DNA of 41,059 nt, taken from contig CAJJAB010000026.1 of assembly GCA_905181895.1 (NCBI GenBank), positions 1 to 41,059 on the forward strand, written 5' to 3'. A model generated the notes under the pieces. It was given only the letters and a program-made list of their open reading frames with translations, did not search any database and was not told the origin of the DNA. The DNA is from Flavobacteria bacterium MS024-2A (GTDB lineage: Bacteria > Bacteroidota > Bacteroidia > Flavobacteriales > Flavobacteriaceae). Made by a program: the position numbers and the translations under genes. Positions 1-9,005 of this stretch are shown here, piece by piece. Each line of letters starts with the position of its first letter. Positions within the stretch are counted from its first letter, which is position 1.

Positions 1-3
1 CCT

Positions 4-11
4 TATATTTG
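4..11 (+). promoter_or_regulatory. Bacteroidetes-type -7 element TATATTTG upstream of the flavin reductase gene
   Basis: Exact match to TAnnTTTG, 10 nt before the ATG at 22; the -33 box would lie outside the window. Confidence 0.5.
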
Positions 12-21
12 CAAAAAAAAT

Positions 22-642
22 ATGCGCCATTTTAGTCAAAAAGATATTGATGAACTACCCAAAATTCATAGATTAAATCTTATCAATAGTGCAACAGGAT
101 ATAAATCAGCACAACTGGTAGGAACTATTTCCGCTGAAGGAAATGAAAATTTAGCTGTCTTTAGTTCTTTAGTTCATCTTGGAAGTAATCCAGCCTTGAT
201 AGGAATGATTTTACGCCCCACTTCAGTTCCCCGTCATTCGCATGCCAACATGAAGTCTACTGGAGTTTTTACACTGAATGCAATTCACGAAAATCAGATT
301 GAAGATGCCCACCACACCTCTGCCAGTTACCCAGAGTCAATCTCTGAATTTGATAAAACCCACCTTGAAGTTGAAAAAAAGGCAACTTTTTTAGCCCCTT
401 TTGTTAAGGATTCACCTATTCAGATGGCTTGTAAATATATAAGTGAATATAAGATTAAAGAAAATGATACGCTTTTAATTGTGGGGAGCATAGAAGACCT
501 CTACATTAAAGAATCCATGTTACTTGAAGACAAATGGGTTCAGCTAGATTTGGGGGGTGTGGTTTCAATAAATGGTTTAGATGGATATGCAGTTCCAAAA
601 CTGAAAGAACGTTTTCCTTATGCTCGCCCTAAAAATGAATAA
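22..642 (+). CDS. Flavin reductase family protein
   Basis: 206-aa ORF with flavin-reductase-like features (LVGTISAEGNENLAVFSSLVHLGSNPALIGMILRP). Confidence 0.85.
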   Translation: MRHFSQKDIDELPKIHRLNLINSATGYKSAQLVGTISAEGNENLAVFSSLVHLGSNPALIGMILRPTSVPRHSHANMKSTGVFTLNAIHENQIEDAHHTSASYPESISEFDKTHLEVEKKATFLAPFVKDSPIQMACKYISEYKIKENDTLLIVGSIEDLYIKESMLLEDKWVQLDLGGVVSINGLDGYAVPKLKERFPYARPKNE

Positions 643-1294
643 TCCAGAATTCACAGAAGCCCTGAGCGATAAATGGATTAACTATGCTTTAAACCACAGT
701 GAGCCAATCCCTAAAATCCTTGTTGATCTAGAGCGAGAGACCCATCAAAAAATATTACACCCACGTATGCTTAGTGGACCCCTTCAAGGCCGTTTGCTAA
801 GTTTGATTTCAAATTTAATCAATCCGCAAAATATAATAGAAATTGGAACTTATACAGGATATGCAACACTTTGTTTAGCAGAGGGCCTGAAAGAAAACGG
901 AATTATTCATACAATTGATAATAATGAAGAGCTCGTAAATATTCAAGAATATTTTTTTAAAAAAAGTGTTTTTAAAAATCAAATTAAAAATCATTTAGGA
1001 GCTGCTTTAGATGTATTACCAAAACTTTCAGACTCTTTTGATTTAGCTTTTATTGATGCAGATAAAATAAATTACTTAGCCTATTTTGAAATGCTTTTAC
1101 CTAAAATGAAAAAAGGTGGATTAATCATTTCAGATAACGTAATGTGGAGTGGAAAAGTAATGGAAAAAGCAGATGTTCAAGATCAAAGTACGATCGCGCT
1201 CCAACAGTACAATGAAAAATTAAAAAATGATCCAAGGATAAAGTCAGTTTTATTACCCTTAAGAGACGGCTTAACCTTGAGTTGGGTGCGTTAA
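635..1294 (+). CDS. O-methyltransferase (SAM-dependent, class I)
   Basis: IIEIGTYTGYATLCLAEGL motif I and FDLAFIDADKINY typical of the O-MTase family; start taken as ATG 635 (ORF opens at 620). Confidence 0.9.
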   Translation: MNNPEFTEALSDKWINYALNHSEPIPKILVDLERETHQKILHPRMLSGPLQGRLLSLISNLINPQNIIEIGTYTGYATLCLAEGLKENGIIHTIDNNEELVNIQEYFFKKSVFKNQIKNHLGAALDVLPKLSDSFDLAFIDADKINYLAYFEMLLPKMKKGGLIISDNVMWSGKVMEKADVQDQSTIALQQYNEKLKNDPRIKSVLLPLRDGLTLSWVR

Positions 1295-1569
1295 AGATCT
1301 CTTCGGATTGAGTCTTCTAGATTAGAAAAATCATTTTTTACTTTATCGACCTCCTCTTTAATATTTTTTGTGATGGATTTAGTAGGGTTTTCGACATCAA
1401 CATCTACCGTTTTTTGTATTTCAGTTTTTATATCATTGGTGGCTCTTCGAACCTGGGTCATTCCTTTTGCCAAAGTTCTAGCTATGGATGGTATTTTATC
1501 AGCTCCAAATACAAGTAAGACAATAAAAAAAACGAATACAATCTCTGCCCCGCTAATAAATAAAAACAT
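1291..1569 (-). CDS. tatA: Twin-arginine translocase subunit, TatA/TatB type
   Basis: 92 aa: N-terminal TM helix, FGADKIPSIARTLAKGM amphipathic segment, charged tail. Confidence 0.85.
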   Translation of the reverse strand: MFLFISGAEIVFVFFIVLLVFGADKIPSIARTLAKGMTQVRRATNDIKTEIQKTVDVDVENPTKSITKNIKEEVDKVKNDFSNLEDSIRRDL

Positions 1570-1649
1570 TTATGATATTTTAAACAAATATAGAAGGATT
1601 CTAAAAAAGAACTACTGAATATTGATTGTATTGAGTAATTCTTCTAAAA

Positions 1650-3956
1650 CTATCCTTTAATTTTTTCTTTGAATTTTTCAAAATCAGATGGTATTTCATT
1701 TTTTGGCCAACTATTATTGTCCAAGTTTACATCGGCAGTTTCTAAATCTGGATCTACAGTAACTCCAGTTAATTCTTTATCTGACGCTATAATTTTCCTT
1801 ACACTATTATCGTTTTTCCTCCACAATTGAACGGGATAAGTAACGCGTTCTATAGTACCATCTGCATAACTATAGTCAACTATTAAAGGCATTACCAATC
1901 CGCCAGGCTTTTCAAACTCAACTTCGTAAAAATATTTTGGAAGTTTAGTGGAATTTAATCCTTCGGCTTTCATGTAGTCTTTTAAAATTTTAGAATTATC
2001 AATCATATTTTGACTCGCCATTTTAGGATCAAATGACTCACTGTCTTCGTCTATTTTAAAAATCATTTCAGGTAAGTTTTCTAAATCATAACCATAGGTC
2101 TCTAAACGCTCTTTTGCTTCTAAATCGGGTTCGTCTGAGAAATAATATTTCTTTACATTTTTAACTCCTATATCGACTACGTCTGTTGAATAAAACCAGC
2201 CTCTCCAAAACCAATCTAAGTCAACTGCTGAAGCATCTTCCATGCTTCTAAAGAAGTCTTCTGGTGTTGGATGTTTAAACATCCATCGTTGAGAATAGGT
2301 TTTAAAAGCATGATCAAAAGTTTCTCGGCCCATAACTGTTTCACGAAGTATATTTAAAGCTGTAGCGGGTTTTGCGTAGGCATTTGGTCCCAACTGAAAA
2401 ACATTTTCTGGATTGGACATAATCGGAGAAATAAAACTCTGCTCTCCCGCCATATATGGAACAATCTTCTGAGGATCTCCTCTTCGTGAAGGGTACTTCT
2501 CAAAAGCGCCAATTGACTCAGGGTAGCTCTCACCAAATTCTTGTTCACTAAGGTATTGCATAAATGTATCTAATCCCTCATCCATCCATCCCCACTGACG
2601 TTCATCTGAATTTACAATCATTGGAAAATAGTTATGCCCTACTTCATGAATAATAACGCTAATCATTCCAAATTTTGTGCGGTCAGAATAAGATCCATCT
2701 TCATCAGGACGTCCATAATTCCAGCAAATCATTGGATATTCCATTCCTTGATTTTTAGCATGAACTGAAACTGCTTTGGGGTAAGGATAATCAAAAGTGA
2801 ATTTTGAATATGACTTTAGAGTTTGAAGCACTGCCTTAGTAGAATATTCTTCCCATAATGGATTTCCTTCTTTAGGGTACAATGAAACTGCCATAACCTT
2901 TTTTGAACCTACTTGAATCGCTTGTCTTTCCCATATAAACTTTCTTGAGGTAGCAAATCCAAAATCTCTAACATTTATAGCTTCAAACTTCCATATACTT
3001 TTTTTAGATGAAAAATCAGATTCTTTAGCAGTAGCTTCTTCTTGAGTTACAATAATAACAGGCTTATCAAAGCTATTAGACGAATCTTGAAAACGTTTAA
3101 ATTCTTCACGGCTTAAAACCTCTTTGGGGTTTTGAAGACTTCCTGTAGCCTCTAAAATATGATCAGAAGGAACTGTAATATTTACTTTATAATCTCCAAA
3201 TTCTAAAGCAAATTCACCATTGCCCCAAAACTGATAATTTTGCCAACCTTCAACGTCGTTATATACACAAAGTCTGGGGAAGAATTGCGCAATAACATAG
3301 GCTTTGTTTCCGTCTTTTGGAAAAAATTCAAATCCCGAACGCCCCCTTTTTTCAACGTGATCGTTAATGTTATACCACCATTTTATTTTAAAAACATAGG
3401 TAGCTCCAGGGGCAATTGATTCGGGTAAATCAACACGCATCATGGTTTGGTTTATTTTATATTTTAATTCTTTCCCACTAGAGTCTTGGACCCAATCTAT
3501 ATTAAATCCTCCGTCAAAAGGATCATTCATAAAGTCACTTACAAAGCTACTGGGACGAACAGTTACTGAATTTCCTGAACCATTTTTCTCCAATGCTGGT
3601 GCATTATTTTTACGAATATTCTGGTCTAATTGCAACCATAAATACGGAAGCTGATCTGGAGAATTATTTGTGTAAGTAATTATTTCTTCTCCGTAAAGTT
3701 TAGAATTAGCATCATCCAACTCAATATTCATTTCATAATCTACTTTTTGTTGATAATAATCAACACCAGGTGCTCCAGAGGCATTGTGATAACGATTGGG
3801 ATCTGCAAATTGATCATACAATTGTTTAAATTTACTATTGTTGGTATGTCCCTGTTTAACCTGAGCTGAAAGAGCAATTGTAAAAATAAAGGCCGATATA
3901 AAATACACTAAAGGATTTCTTTTAAAACTTTCCATTTGTTGTTTAATATTTTTCAA
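1650..3956 (-). CDS. M1 family metallopeptidase
   Basis: HEVGH-x18-E zinc signature (HEVGHNYFPMIVNSDERQWGWMDEG), N-terminal signal peptide, 768 aa. Confidence 0.92.
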   Translation of the reverse strand: MKNIKQQMESFKRNPLVYFISAFIFTIALSAQVKQGHTNNSKFKQLYDQFADPNRYHNASGAPGVDYYQQKVDYEMNIELDDANSKLYGEEIITYTNNSPDQLPYLWLQLDQNIRKNNAPALEKNGSGNSVTVRPSSFVSDFMNDPFDGGFNIDWVQDSSGKELKYKINQTMMRVDLPESIAPGATYVFKIKWWYNINDHVEKRGRSGFEFFPKDGNKAYVIAQFFPRLCVYNDVEGWQNYQFWGNGEFALEFGDYKVNITVPSDHILEATGSLQNPKEVLSREEFKRFQDSSNSFDKPVIIVTQEEATAKESDFSSKKSIWKFEAINVRDFGFATSRKFIWERQAIQVGSKKVMAVSLYPKEGNPLWEEYSTKAVLQTLKSYSKFTFDYPYPKAVSVHAKNQGMEYPMICWNYGRPDEDGSYSDRTKFGMISVIIHEVGHNYFPMIVNSDERQWGWMDEGLDTFMQYLSEQEFGESYPESIGAFEKYPSRRGDPQKIVPYMAGEQSFISPIMSNPENVFQLGPNAYAKPATALNILRETVMGRETFDHAFKTYSQRWMFKHPTPEDFFRSMEDASAVDLDWFWRGWFYSTDVVDIGVKNVKKYYFSDEPDLEAKERLETYGYDLENLPEMIFKIDEDSESFDPKMASQNMIDNSKILKDYMKAEGLNSTKLPKYFYEVEFEKPGGLVMPLIVDYSYADGTIERVTYPVQLWRKNDNSVRKIIASDKELTGVTVDPDLETADVNLDNNSWPKNEIPSDFEKFKEKIKG

Positions 3957-3975
3957 TTAAGACTTAAGTAATGTT

Positions 3976-4482
3976 TTATTTCTTTAATTCAATTGTTACA
4001 GAATGCCTATTGGAATGAAGCAAAAAACTTTCTCTAATTCCTGATGATTTGAAATGAATTATATTTTGTTGTTTCTCAAAGATATTAAAAAACAGGGTGT
4101 TTTGGATGTTTAATAATTCAGGAATATTTTCGAGTTTAAGTTCTAAATAACAAAACGTTATATCATTTTTATATTCCTTCCCTAAAAAAGTATATTCTAA
4201 AAAATTATTTTTAGTAGAAATTTTAAAGCCTTTTTTCAATTCCTTTTTCAGTAAACTATCAATTAATTTTACATTGGAATCCTTATCTAATCTAAGAGAT
4301 TTATCTGTCTGTTGTAAAAGTAATTCAAGATCATCGATAAAAAGCTTGGCAGTGATTTGTAAAGTTTTACTTTCCTTTTTTAGTTCAATCTCAGTAGTAC
4401 TCACATAAAATTTATGAATCGATAATTGAGGTGAAATTGTCCAAACTAAAATAAAATTTAATGCTAAAACAAGGAATTGCAT
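3976..4482 (-). CDS. DUF6702-like family protein
   Basis: 168 aa; HKFYVSTTEIELKKESKTLQITAKLFIDDLE pattern seen in this Bacteroidetes family; lies just upstream of the M1 peptidase gene. Confidence 0.7.
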   Translation of the reverse strand: MQFLVLALNFILVWTISPQLSIHKFYVSTTEIELKKESKTLQITAKLFIDDLELLLQQTDKSLRLDKDSNVKLIDSLLKKELKKGFKISTKNNFLEYTFLGKEYKNDITFCYLELKLENIPELLNIQNTLFFNIFEKQQNIIHFKSSGIRESFLLHSNRHSVTIELKK

Positions 4483-4491
4483 TTTTTGTAG

Positions 4492-5223
4492 TTATTGTGC
4501 TAGAATCTCTTTATACTTTCTGCTTTTATTAATTAAATAATCTATCAATTGAAATTGTTTGGTCTGTTTGAGCAACTCACTTGATTTCATTTGTGAATCT
4601 ATGTATTCTAAATATCCAACAACTTGATCTGTTTCCAAGCTTAAATCTTTCTCGAAAAACACAGAATCAAAAACATAAGGTAAAATTTCACTCGGTTTTA
4701 ATTTCATTTGCTCTTCATTAGTTTTTCCTGAAAACACTTTTCCAATTAATTTAGCAATATTGACAAAATCAATTCCATTGGTTACTAATCGATCATCTGT
4801 TAGTCTATTGTTTATTTGTGATGATTTATCCGTTTCATAATCAAATCCTTTAAATTCCTCTTCTTTTAAATCCAAAAACTTTTCTATATCATCTGAGGTT
4901 ACCACAACTTCCTTCAGTTCATTAATATTTTCATTAACCGTAATCACTAATCTATTTTTTTTGATAATTTCTTCGGTAATAACCACACTTCTGATCCTAA
5001 ACTGGAGTGAAGAAAAAATAATTTCATCACCAAGGGCTACATCAATTTCAAACTCACCATCTTCATCAGTAATGGTATTGGTTTGGTCAGTATTATTAAC
5101 AACATTTGCAGCAACAACATTAATATTTTTATAAAGAAGTTTACCTTTAATTGGATTTCGTACTTGAGCAAAAACAAAAGTGGTCACAAAAAGAGAAAGA
5201 CATAAAAAAGCTGTATTTTTCAT
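4492..5223 (-). CDS. Carboxypeptidase-like regulatory domain-containing protein
   Basis: Signal peptide, then GKLLYKNINVVAANVVNNTDQTNTITDEDGEFEIDV (CarboxypepD_reg-like repeat) and NELKEVVV; no TonB-dependent barrel follows. Confidence 0.75.
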   Translation of the reverse strand: MKNTAFLCLSLFVTTFVFAQVRNPIKGKLLYKNINVVAANVVNNTDQTNTITDEDGEFEIDVALGDEIIFSSLQFRIRSVVITEEIIKKNRLVITVNENINELKEVVVTSDDIEKFLDLKEEEFKGFDYETDKSSQINNRLTDDRLVTNGIDFVNIAKLIGKVFSGKTNEEQMKLKPSEILPYVFDSVFFEKDLSLETDQVVGYLEYIDSQMKSSELLKQTKQFQLIDYLINKSRKYKEILAQ

Positions 5224-5265
5224 CCTATAAAGATAGTTTTCCTTTGAAATAGTATTCCTATAAAG
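5223..5265. repeat. Two perfect copies of TCCTATAAAG in a divergent intergenic region
   Basis: Copies at 5223-5232 and 5256-5265, start-to-start 33 bp. Confidence 0.6.
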
Positions 5266-5282
5266 GTGTTAATTTTTTGATA

Positions 5283-5738
5283 ATGAAAGTATCTATTAAA
5301 AAAATTAGAGCGAATCAAACCTTCGAACTAAGGCATCCTTTACTTAGAAAAGGGCAGCCCCTGAATTCGTGTCGTTTAGAATTGGATGAAGACAAGCTAA
5401 GTCTTCATTTAGGAGCTTATAAAAAGGACCAACTTATTGGAGTGTTAAGTGCAATGCCTTCTTCATGCCCTAAATATGAAAAATTTCGCGGAATTCAATT
5501 TAGAGCAATCGCAGTACATCAAGATTTTCAACGAAAAAGTCTCGCGTCTCAACTCATTCAAAAAGCTTTTTTAATTCTTAGCAAAAAATATAAACCTGAG
5601 CATATATGGCTAAATGCGCGAGTTGCAGCAAACACACTTTACACAGCAAATGGATTTACTCCAATAGGGACACCTTTTGACATTAACCCAATTGGATTAC
5701 ATCAACGCTTTATTAAAATAATGGACTATGAATCGTAA
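5283..5738 (+). CDS. GNAT family N-acetyltransferase
   Basis: FRAIAVHQDFQRKSLASQLIQKAF acetyl-CoA binding region, YTANGFTPIG; ATG 5283 preferred over TTG 5277. Confidence 0.85.
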   Translation: MKVSIKKIRANQTFELRHPLLRKGQPLNSCRLELDEDKLSLHLGAYKKDQLIGVLSAMPSSCPKYEKFRGIQFRAIAVHQDFQRKSLASQLIQKAFLILSKKYKPEHIWLNARVAANTLYTANGFTPIGTPFDINPIGLHQRFIKIMDYES

Positions 5739-6456
5739 AAACTTTCTCAAAACTAGCCTCAGTATTATTGGTGTATCAATTTGGTCAGAATCTTACCAGA
5801 ATAAAGATTATCCGACTTCCATCTTACTTGGGAAAGGAAATCCTAAACTTTACTCCACTGATTTACCTCTTCTAAAAAAGGCTGGGTTTGCCTTTAAAGA
5901 AATGCAAAGAGCAGCTTTTAAAGAGGGTATAGAAATAGAAATAGTTTCAGCCTACAGGTCTTTTGATCGCCAAAAAAGGATTTGGAATAGAAAATATCTA
6001 GCCAACCAAAAAATGGGACTGATCCCAGAAGAGAATATCGATAAAATTATTGAATATTCAACACTTCCTGGTACTTCTAGACATCATTGGGGAACCGATG
6101 TTGACCTTATTGATGGATCAAAAATAAAAGATGGAGAATTATTGTTAACAGAAAAATTTCATGGTAAGGGTCCCTATGTTAAGATGAGAAAATGGCTGGA
6201 AGAAAATGCAGTGAATTATGGTTTTATAAGACCCTACACTGATGATATTAATCGAAAAGGCTTTTACTACGAGCCTTGGCATTACAGCTATGCCCCAATT
6301 GCAATACCTATGTTAAAAAGATATTTAGAATTAAATTTAAAGTCGCTTTTATCTACTCAAGACCTTGAAGGTAGTGATCATTTAAGTCCTACTTTTTTAG
6401 CTCGATATCGTGAAGAAAATATTTTAGGGATTGCAAAAGGATTAAAATCGTTCTAA
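5728..6456 (+). CDS. M15 family metallopeptidase (D-alanyl-D-alanine carboxypeptidase / VanY-like)
   Basis: SAYRSFDRQKRIW, GTSRHHWGTDVDLID, EPWHYSY; overlaps the upstream gene by 11 bp. Confidence 0.88.
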   Translation: MNRKNFLKTSLSIIGVSIWSESYQNKDYPTSILLGKGNPKLYSTDLPLLKKAGFAFKEMQRAAFKEGIEIEIVSAYRSFDRQKRIWNRKYLANQKMGLIPEENIDKIIEYSTLPGTSRHHWGTDVDLIDGSKIKDGELLLTEKFHGKGPYVKMRKWLEENAVNYGFIRPYTDDINRKGFYYEPWHYSYAPIAIPMLKRYLELNLKSLLSTQDLEGSDHLSPTFLARYREENILGIAKGLKSF

Positions 6457-6502
6457 AAATAATTTAGTGATTCGTCAGGTTCATAAGTATGATAATACAA
6501 TT

Positions 6503-7264
6503 CTAACGAACAAAGACTGGACTTAAAGTATCTCTAGATTCAATTTCACTGTATGAATAACCACCTGAACTAAAAGAGAGAATATCCTCCAATGTAGAAG
6601 CGTTTTCTTTGATTAAATGACGCGCCATCATTCCTCTTGCTTTTTTAGCAAAAAATGAGATGATTTTTAACTTTCCATTTTTAAAGTCTTTAAAAATAGG
6701 ACTGACGATTTCTACATTTAATTCTTTAACATCGATAGCGCTAAAATATTCATTACTTGCAAGATTTATAAAAAGTTCATCCGGTTCCATCTCTGCATTG
6801 AGTTGCTTGGTGATTTTATCTTTCCAAAAAGAATATAAATTTTTATTATTTCCAACTCCAAAAGTTGTTCCCATTTCTAATCTGTGAGGCTTAATAATGT
6901 CTAAAGGCTTTAAAAGACCATACAATCCAGATAAAATACGCAATTGATTTTGCATTTGATCAATCTTCTTTTTATCAAATGTATAGGCATCCAAACCTTG
7001 ATAAACATCGCCATTAAAAGCAAAAACAGCAGCTCGCGCTGTGATTTTGGATTCAGGGGTTTGAAAAACTTGATTTCGTTCCCAATTCAATTCAGCTAAC
7101 TTATCTGAAATACTCATTAATTCACTTAACTCTTTAGGTGATTTTTTTTTGAGTAAAACATTTATTTTTTTTGCCTCTTCTCCAAAATGAGGTTGCGTTT
7201 GAACTGTTGTAGGAAGTTGCTTGTCAAATTGCAAAGACTTCGCAGGTGAGATGACCATTTTCAT
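6503..7264 (-). CDS. yaaA: Peroxide stress protein YaaA (DUF328/UPF0246)
   Basis: MKMVISPAKSLQF start, YSGLYGLLKPLD-like segment, FFAKKARGMMARHLI. Confidence 0.92.
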   Translation of the reverse strand: MKMVISPAKSLQFDKQLPTTVQTQPHFGEEAKKINVLLKKKSPKELSELMSISDKLAELNWERNQVFQTPESKITARAAVFAFNGDVYQGLDAYTFDKKKIDQMQNQLRILSGLYGLLKPLDIIKPHRLEMGTTFGVGNNKNLYSFWKDKITKQLNAEMEPDELFINLASNEYFSAIDVKELNVEIVSPIFKDFKNGKLKIISFFAKKARGMMARHLIKENASTLEDILSFSSGGYSYSEIESRDTLSPVFVR

Positions 7265-7278
7265 ACTACTATTTTTAT

Positions 7279-7310
7279 CAAAAATACAAGGATTTATAAT
7301 TGATTACAAA
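7279..7310 (-). promoter_or_regulatory. Bacteroidetes promoter of yaaA: TTTG-N20-TATTTTTG
   Basis: Minus strand: TTTG (7310-7307), 20-nt spacer, TATTTTTG (7286-7279), then the ATG at 7264. Confidence 0.7.
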
Positions 7311-7341
7311 TCGAAAGAATCAAAGCTTGAAAATACCTCTA

Positions 7342-8382
7342 TTATAAATTTTTATGTTGGGCATATTGCCGCCACTTTTCTAATGCTGCTTTAAAATCAT
7401 CCGGTAATTTAGTTTTAAACGACATTTTTTCTCCACTTGAAGGGTGAATAAATCCAAGTGTTTGGGCGTGTAATGCCTGACGTGGCAGTAAAGTAAAACA
7501 GTTTTCTACAAACTGTTTGTATTTGGTAAAACTTGTTCCTTTAAGAATTTTATCCCCTCCATAACGGGCGTCGTTAAAAAGAGTGTGTCCTATAAATTTA
7601 AGGTGCGCTCTTATTTGATGGGTTCTACCAGTCTCAAGCTTACACTCTATAAGGGTTACATAACCAAAGCGTTCTATAACTTTAAAATGTGTTCTTGCTT
7701 CTTTACCTTGAGAATTATCTTCAAAAACTGTCATTTGAAGACGATTTTTAGGGTGACGACCAATGGCACCTTCTATTTTCCCTTCGTCTTCTTTGATGTC
7801 TCCCCATACCAAAGCCAAATAGTTTCGCTCCGAACTTTTATCAAAAAATTGTTTTGCTAAATTGGTCATTGCCTTTTCAGTTTTTGCGACCACCAAAAGT
7901 CCACTTGTATCTTTATCAATTCGATGAACCAAACCAGGACGTTCATTTGAGTTTTTAGGTAATTGATCAAAATGATACAGTAGACCATTTAATAAGGTTC
8001 CTGAATAATTTCCGTGCCCTGGATGAACCACAAGGCCTGCAGGTTTATTTACAACAACCAGGGCATCATCTTCAAATACGACATCCAATGCAATATCTTC
8101 TGGAACTAATAAACTTTCATAAGGAGGATGTGCAAAAAGAACTTTTACCTGATCACCACCCTTTACTTTATAATTCGATTTTACTTCTTTTTCATTAACA
8201 AAAATACTCCCTGCCTTTGCTGCTTGCTGAATTTTATTTCGAGTTACATTTTCAACTCGAGACATTAAAAATTTGTCCACTCGTAATGGAGATTGACCAG
8301 GATCAGCTTTAAACCCATGATGTTCGTGAAGTGTATCGGAAAGTTTAATTTCCTCTTCTAAAGGACTATTATCGTTTTCCAT
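7342..8382 (-). CDS. RluA family pseudouridine synthase
   Basis: S4 domain, then RPGLVHRIDKDTSGLLVVAKT and GRTHQIRAHL. Confidence 0.92.
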   Translation of the reverse strand: MENDNSPLEEEIKLSDTLHEHHGFKADPGQSPLRVDKFLMSRVENVTRNKIQQAAKAGSIFVNEKEVKSNYKVKGGDQVKVLFAHPPYESLLVPEDIALDVVFEDDALVVVNKPAGLVVHPGHGNYSGTLLNGLLYHFDQLPKNSNERPGLVHRIDKDTSGLLVVAKTEKAMTNLAKQFFDKSSERNYLALVWGDIKEDEGKIEGAIGRHPKNRLQMTVFEDNSQGKEARTHFKVIERFGYVTLIECKLETGRTHQIRAHLKFIGHTLFNDARYGGDKILKGTSFTKYKQFVENCFTLLPRQALHAQTLGFIHPSSGEKMSFKTKLPDDFKAALEKWRQYAQHKNL

Positions 8383-8920
8383 TGCCTAATACTAAATCGA
8401 TTGCTGAGGTTTTTGGAAGTAAAATTCCAGGTTCAATTCTCTTTCCTTGGTATTGGATTTCCAAAACCATCCCTTTTCCAATATTATCTTTGTATGAGAT
8501 TCTACCCAAATTAAAGCCAACAGCTTTCAGTATGGATTCTGCATTGCGCTTGGTGATTTGAATCAAGTTGGGAACAGTTATTTCTCTGTATCCAGATGGG
8601 TTAACAGTAAGATAAATCTTTCTGTTCTTCTTAACTTCACTATTAGCAGCTGGCAGATGAGAAATAATAGATAGAGGGGGTAAAGTTGTGACAAATTTTG
8701 TTGAATCAATTATCTCAAAACGTAGGTTTTGTTCAACCATTATATCTGGAATTGAGTAAAGGGGTACTCCTTTTAAATTTGGAACCTTTTGATATTCATT
8801 GTGATTTGTAATGACCTTGAGGCCCTCAGAAATGCCCATAAAAACTAATACCATAGTCAAGCCTATGTATAGCAATTGCTTCATAAACATTTTACTAAAT
8901 AAAAAACGTAAAAATTGCAT
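8369..8920 (-). CDS. PASTA domain-containing protein
   Basis: N-terminal TM helix and PASTA-like repeats (VPNLKGVPLYSIPDIMVEQNLRFE; VPNLIQITKRNAESILKAVGFNLG). Confidence 0.88.
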   Translation of the reverse strand: MQFLRFLFSKMFMKQLLYIGLTMVLVFMGISEGLKVITNHNEYQKVPNLKGVPLYSIPDIMVEQNLRFEIIDSTKFVTTLPPLSIISHLPAANSEVKKNRKIYLTVNPSGYREITVPNLIQITKRNAESILKAVGFNLGRISYKDNIGKGMVLEIQYQGKRIEPGILLPKTSAIDLVLGNGKR

Positions 8921-8980
8921 GTGGTTAATTTCAGAGCTAAGATAATAAAACGTTGGCTTTTCGATTGCTTTGAAATGATT

Positions 8981-8988
8981 TACATTTG
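8981..8988 (+). promoter_or_regulatory. -7 element TACATTTG upstream of ddl
   Basis: Exact TAnnTTTG match 17 nt before the ATG at 9006; -33 box weak (TTTT, 19-nt spacer). Confidence 0.45.
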
Positions 8989-9005
8989 TATTATATCCAA
9001 AAATA

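Noticed and set aside
1370-1618. 82-aa plus-strand ORF
   Set aside because: Antisense to tatA and partly intergenic; the peptide looks like a shadow frame, and tatA has clear family features.
2354-2548. 64-aa minus-strand ORF inside the M1 peptidase gene
   Set aside because: Alternate frame of a well-supported CDS with no recognisable domain.
7585-7860. 91-aa plus-strand ORF
   Set aside because: Antisense to the RluA-type pseudouridine synthase; Cys/Phe-rich shadow frame.
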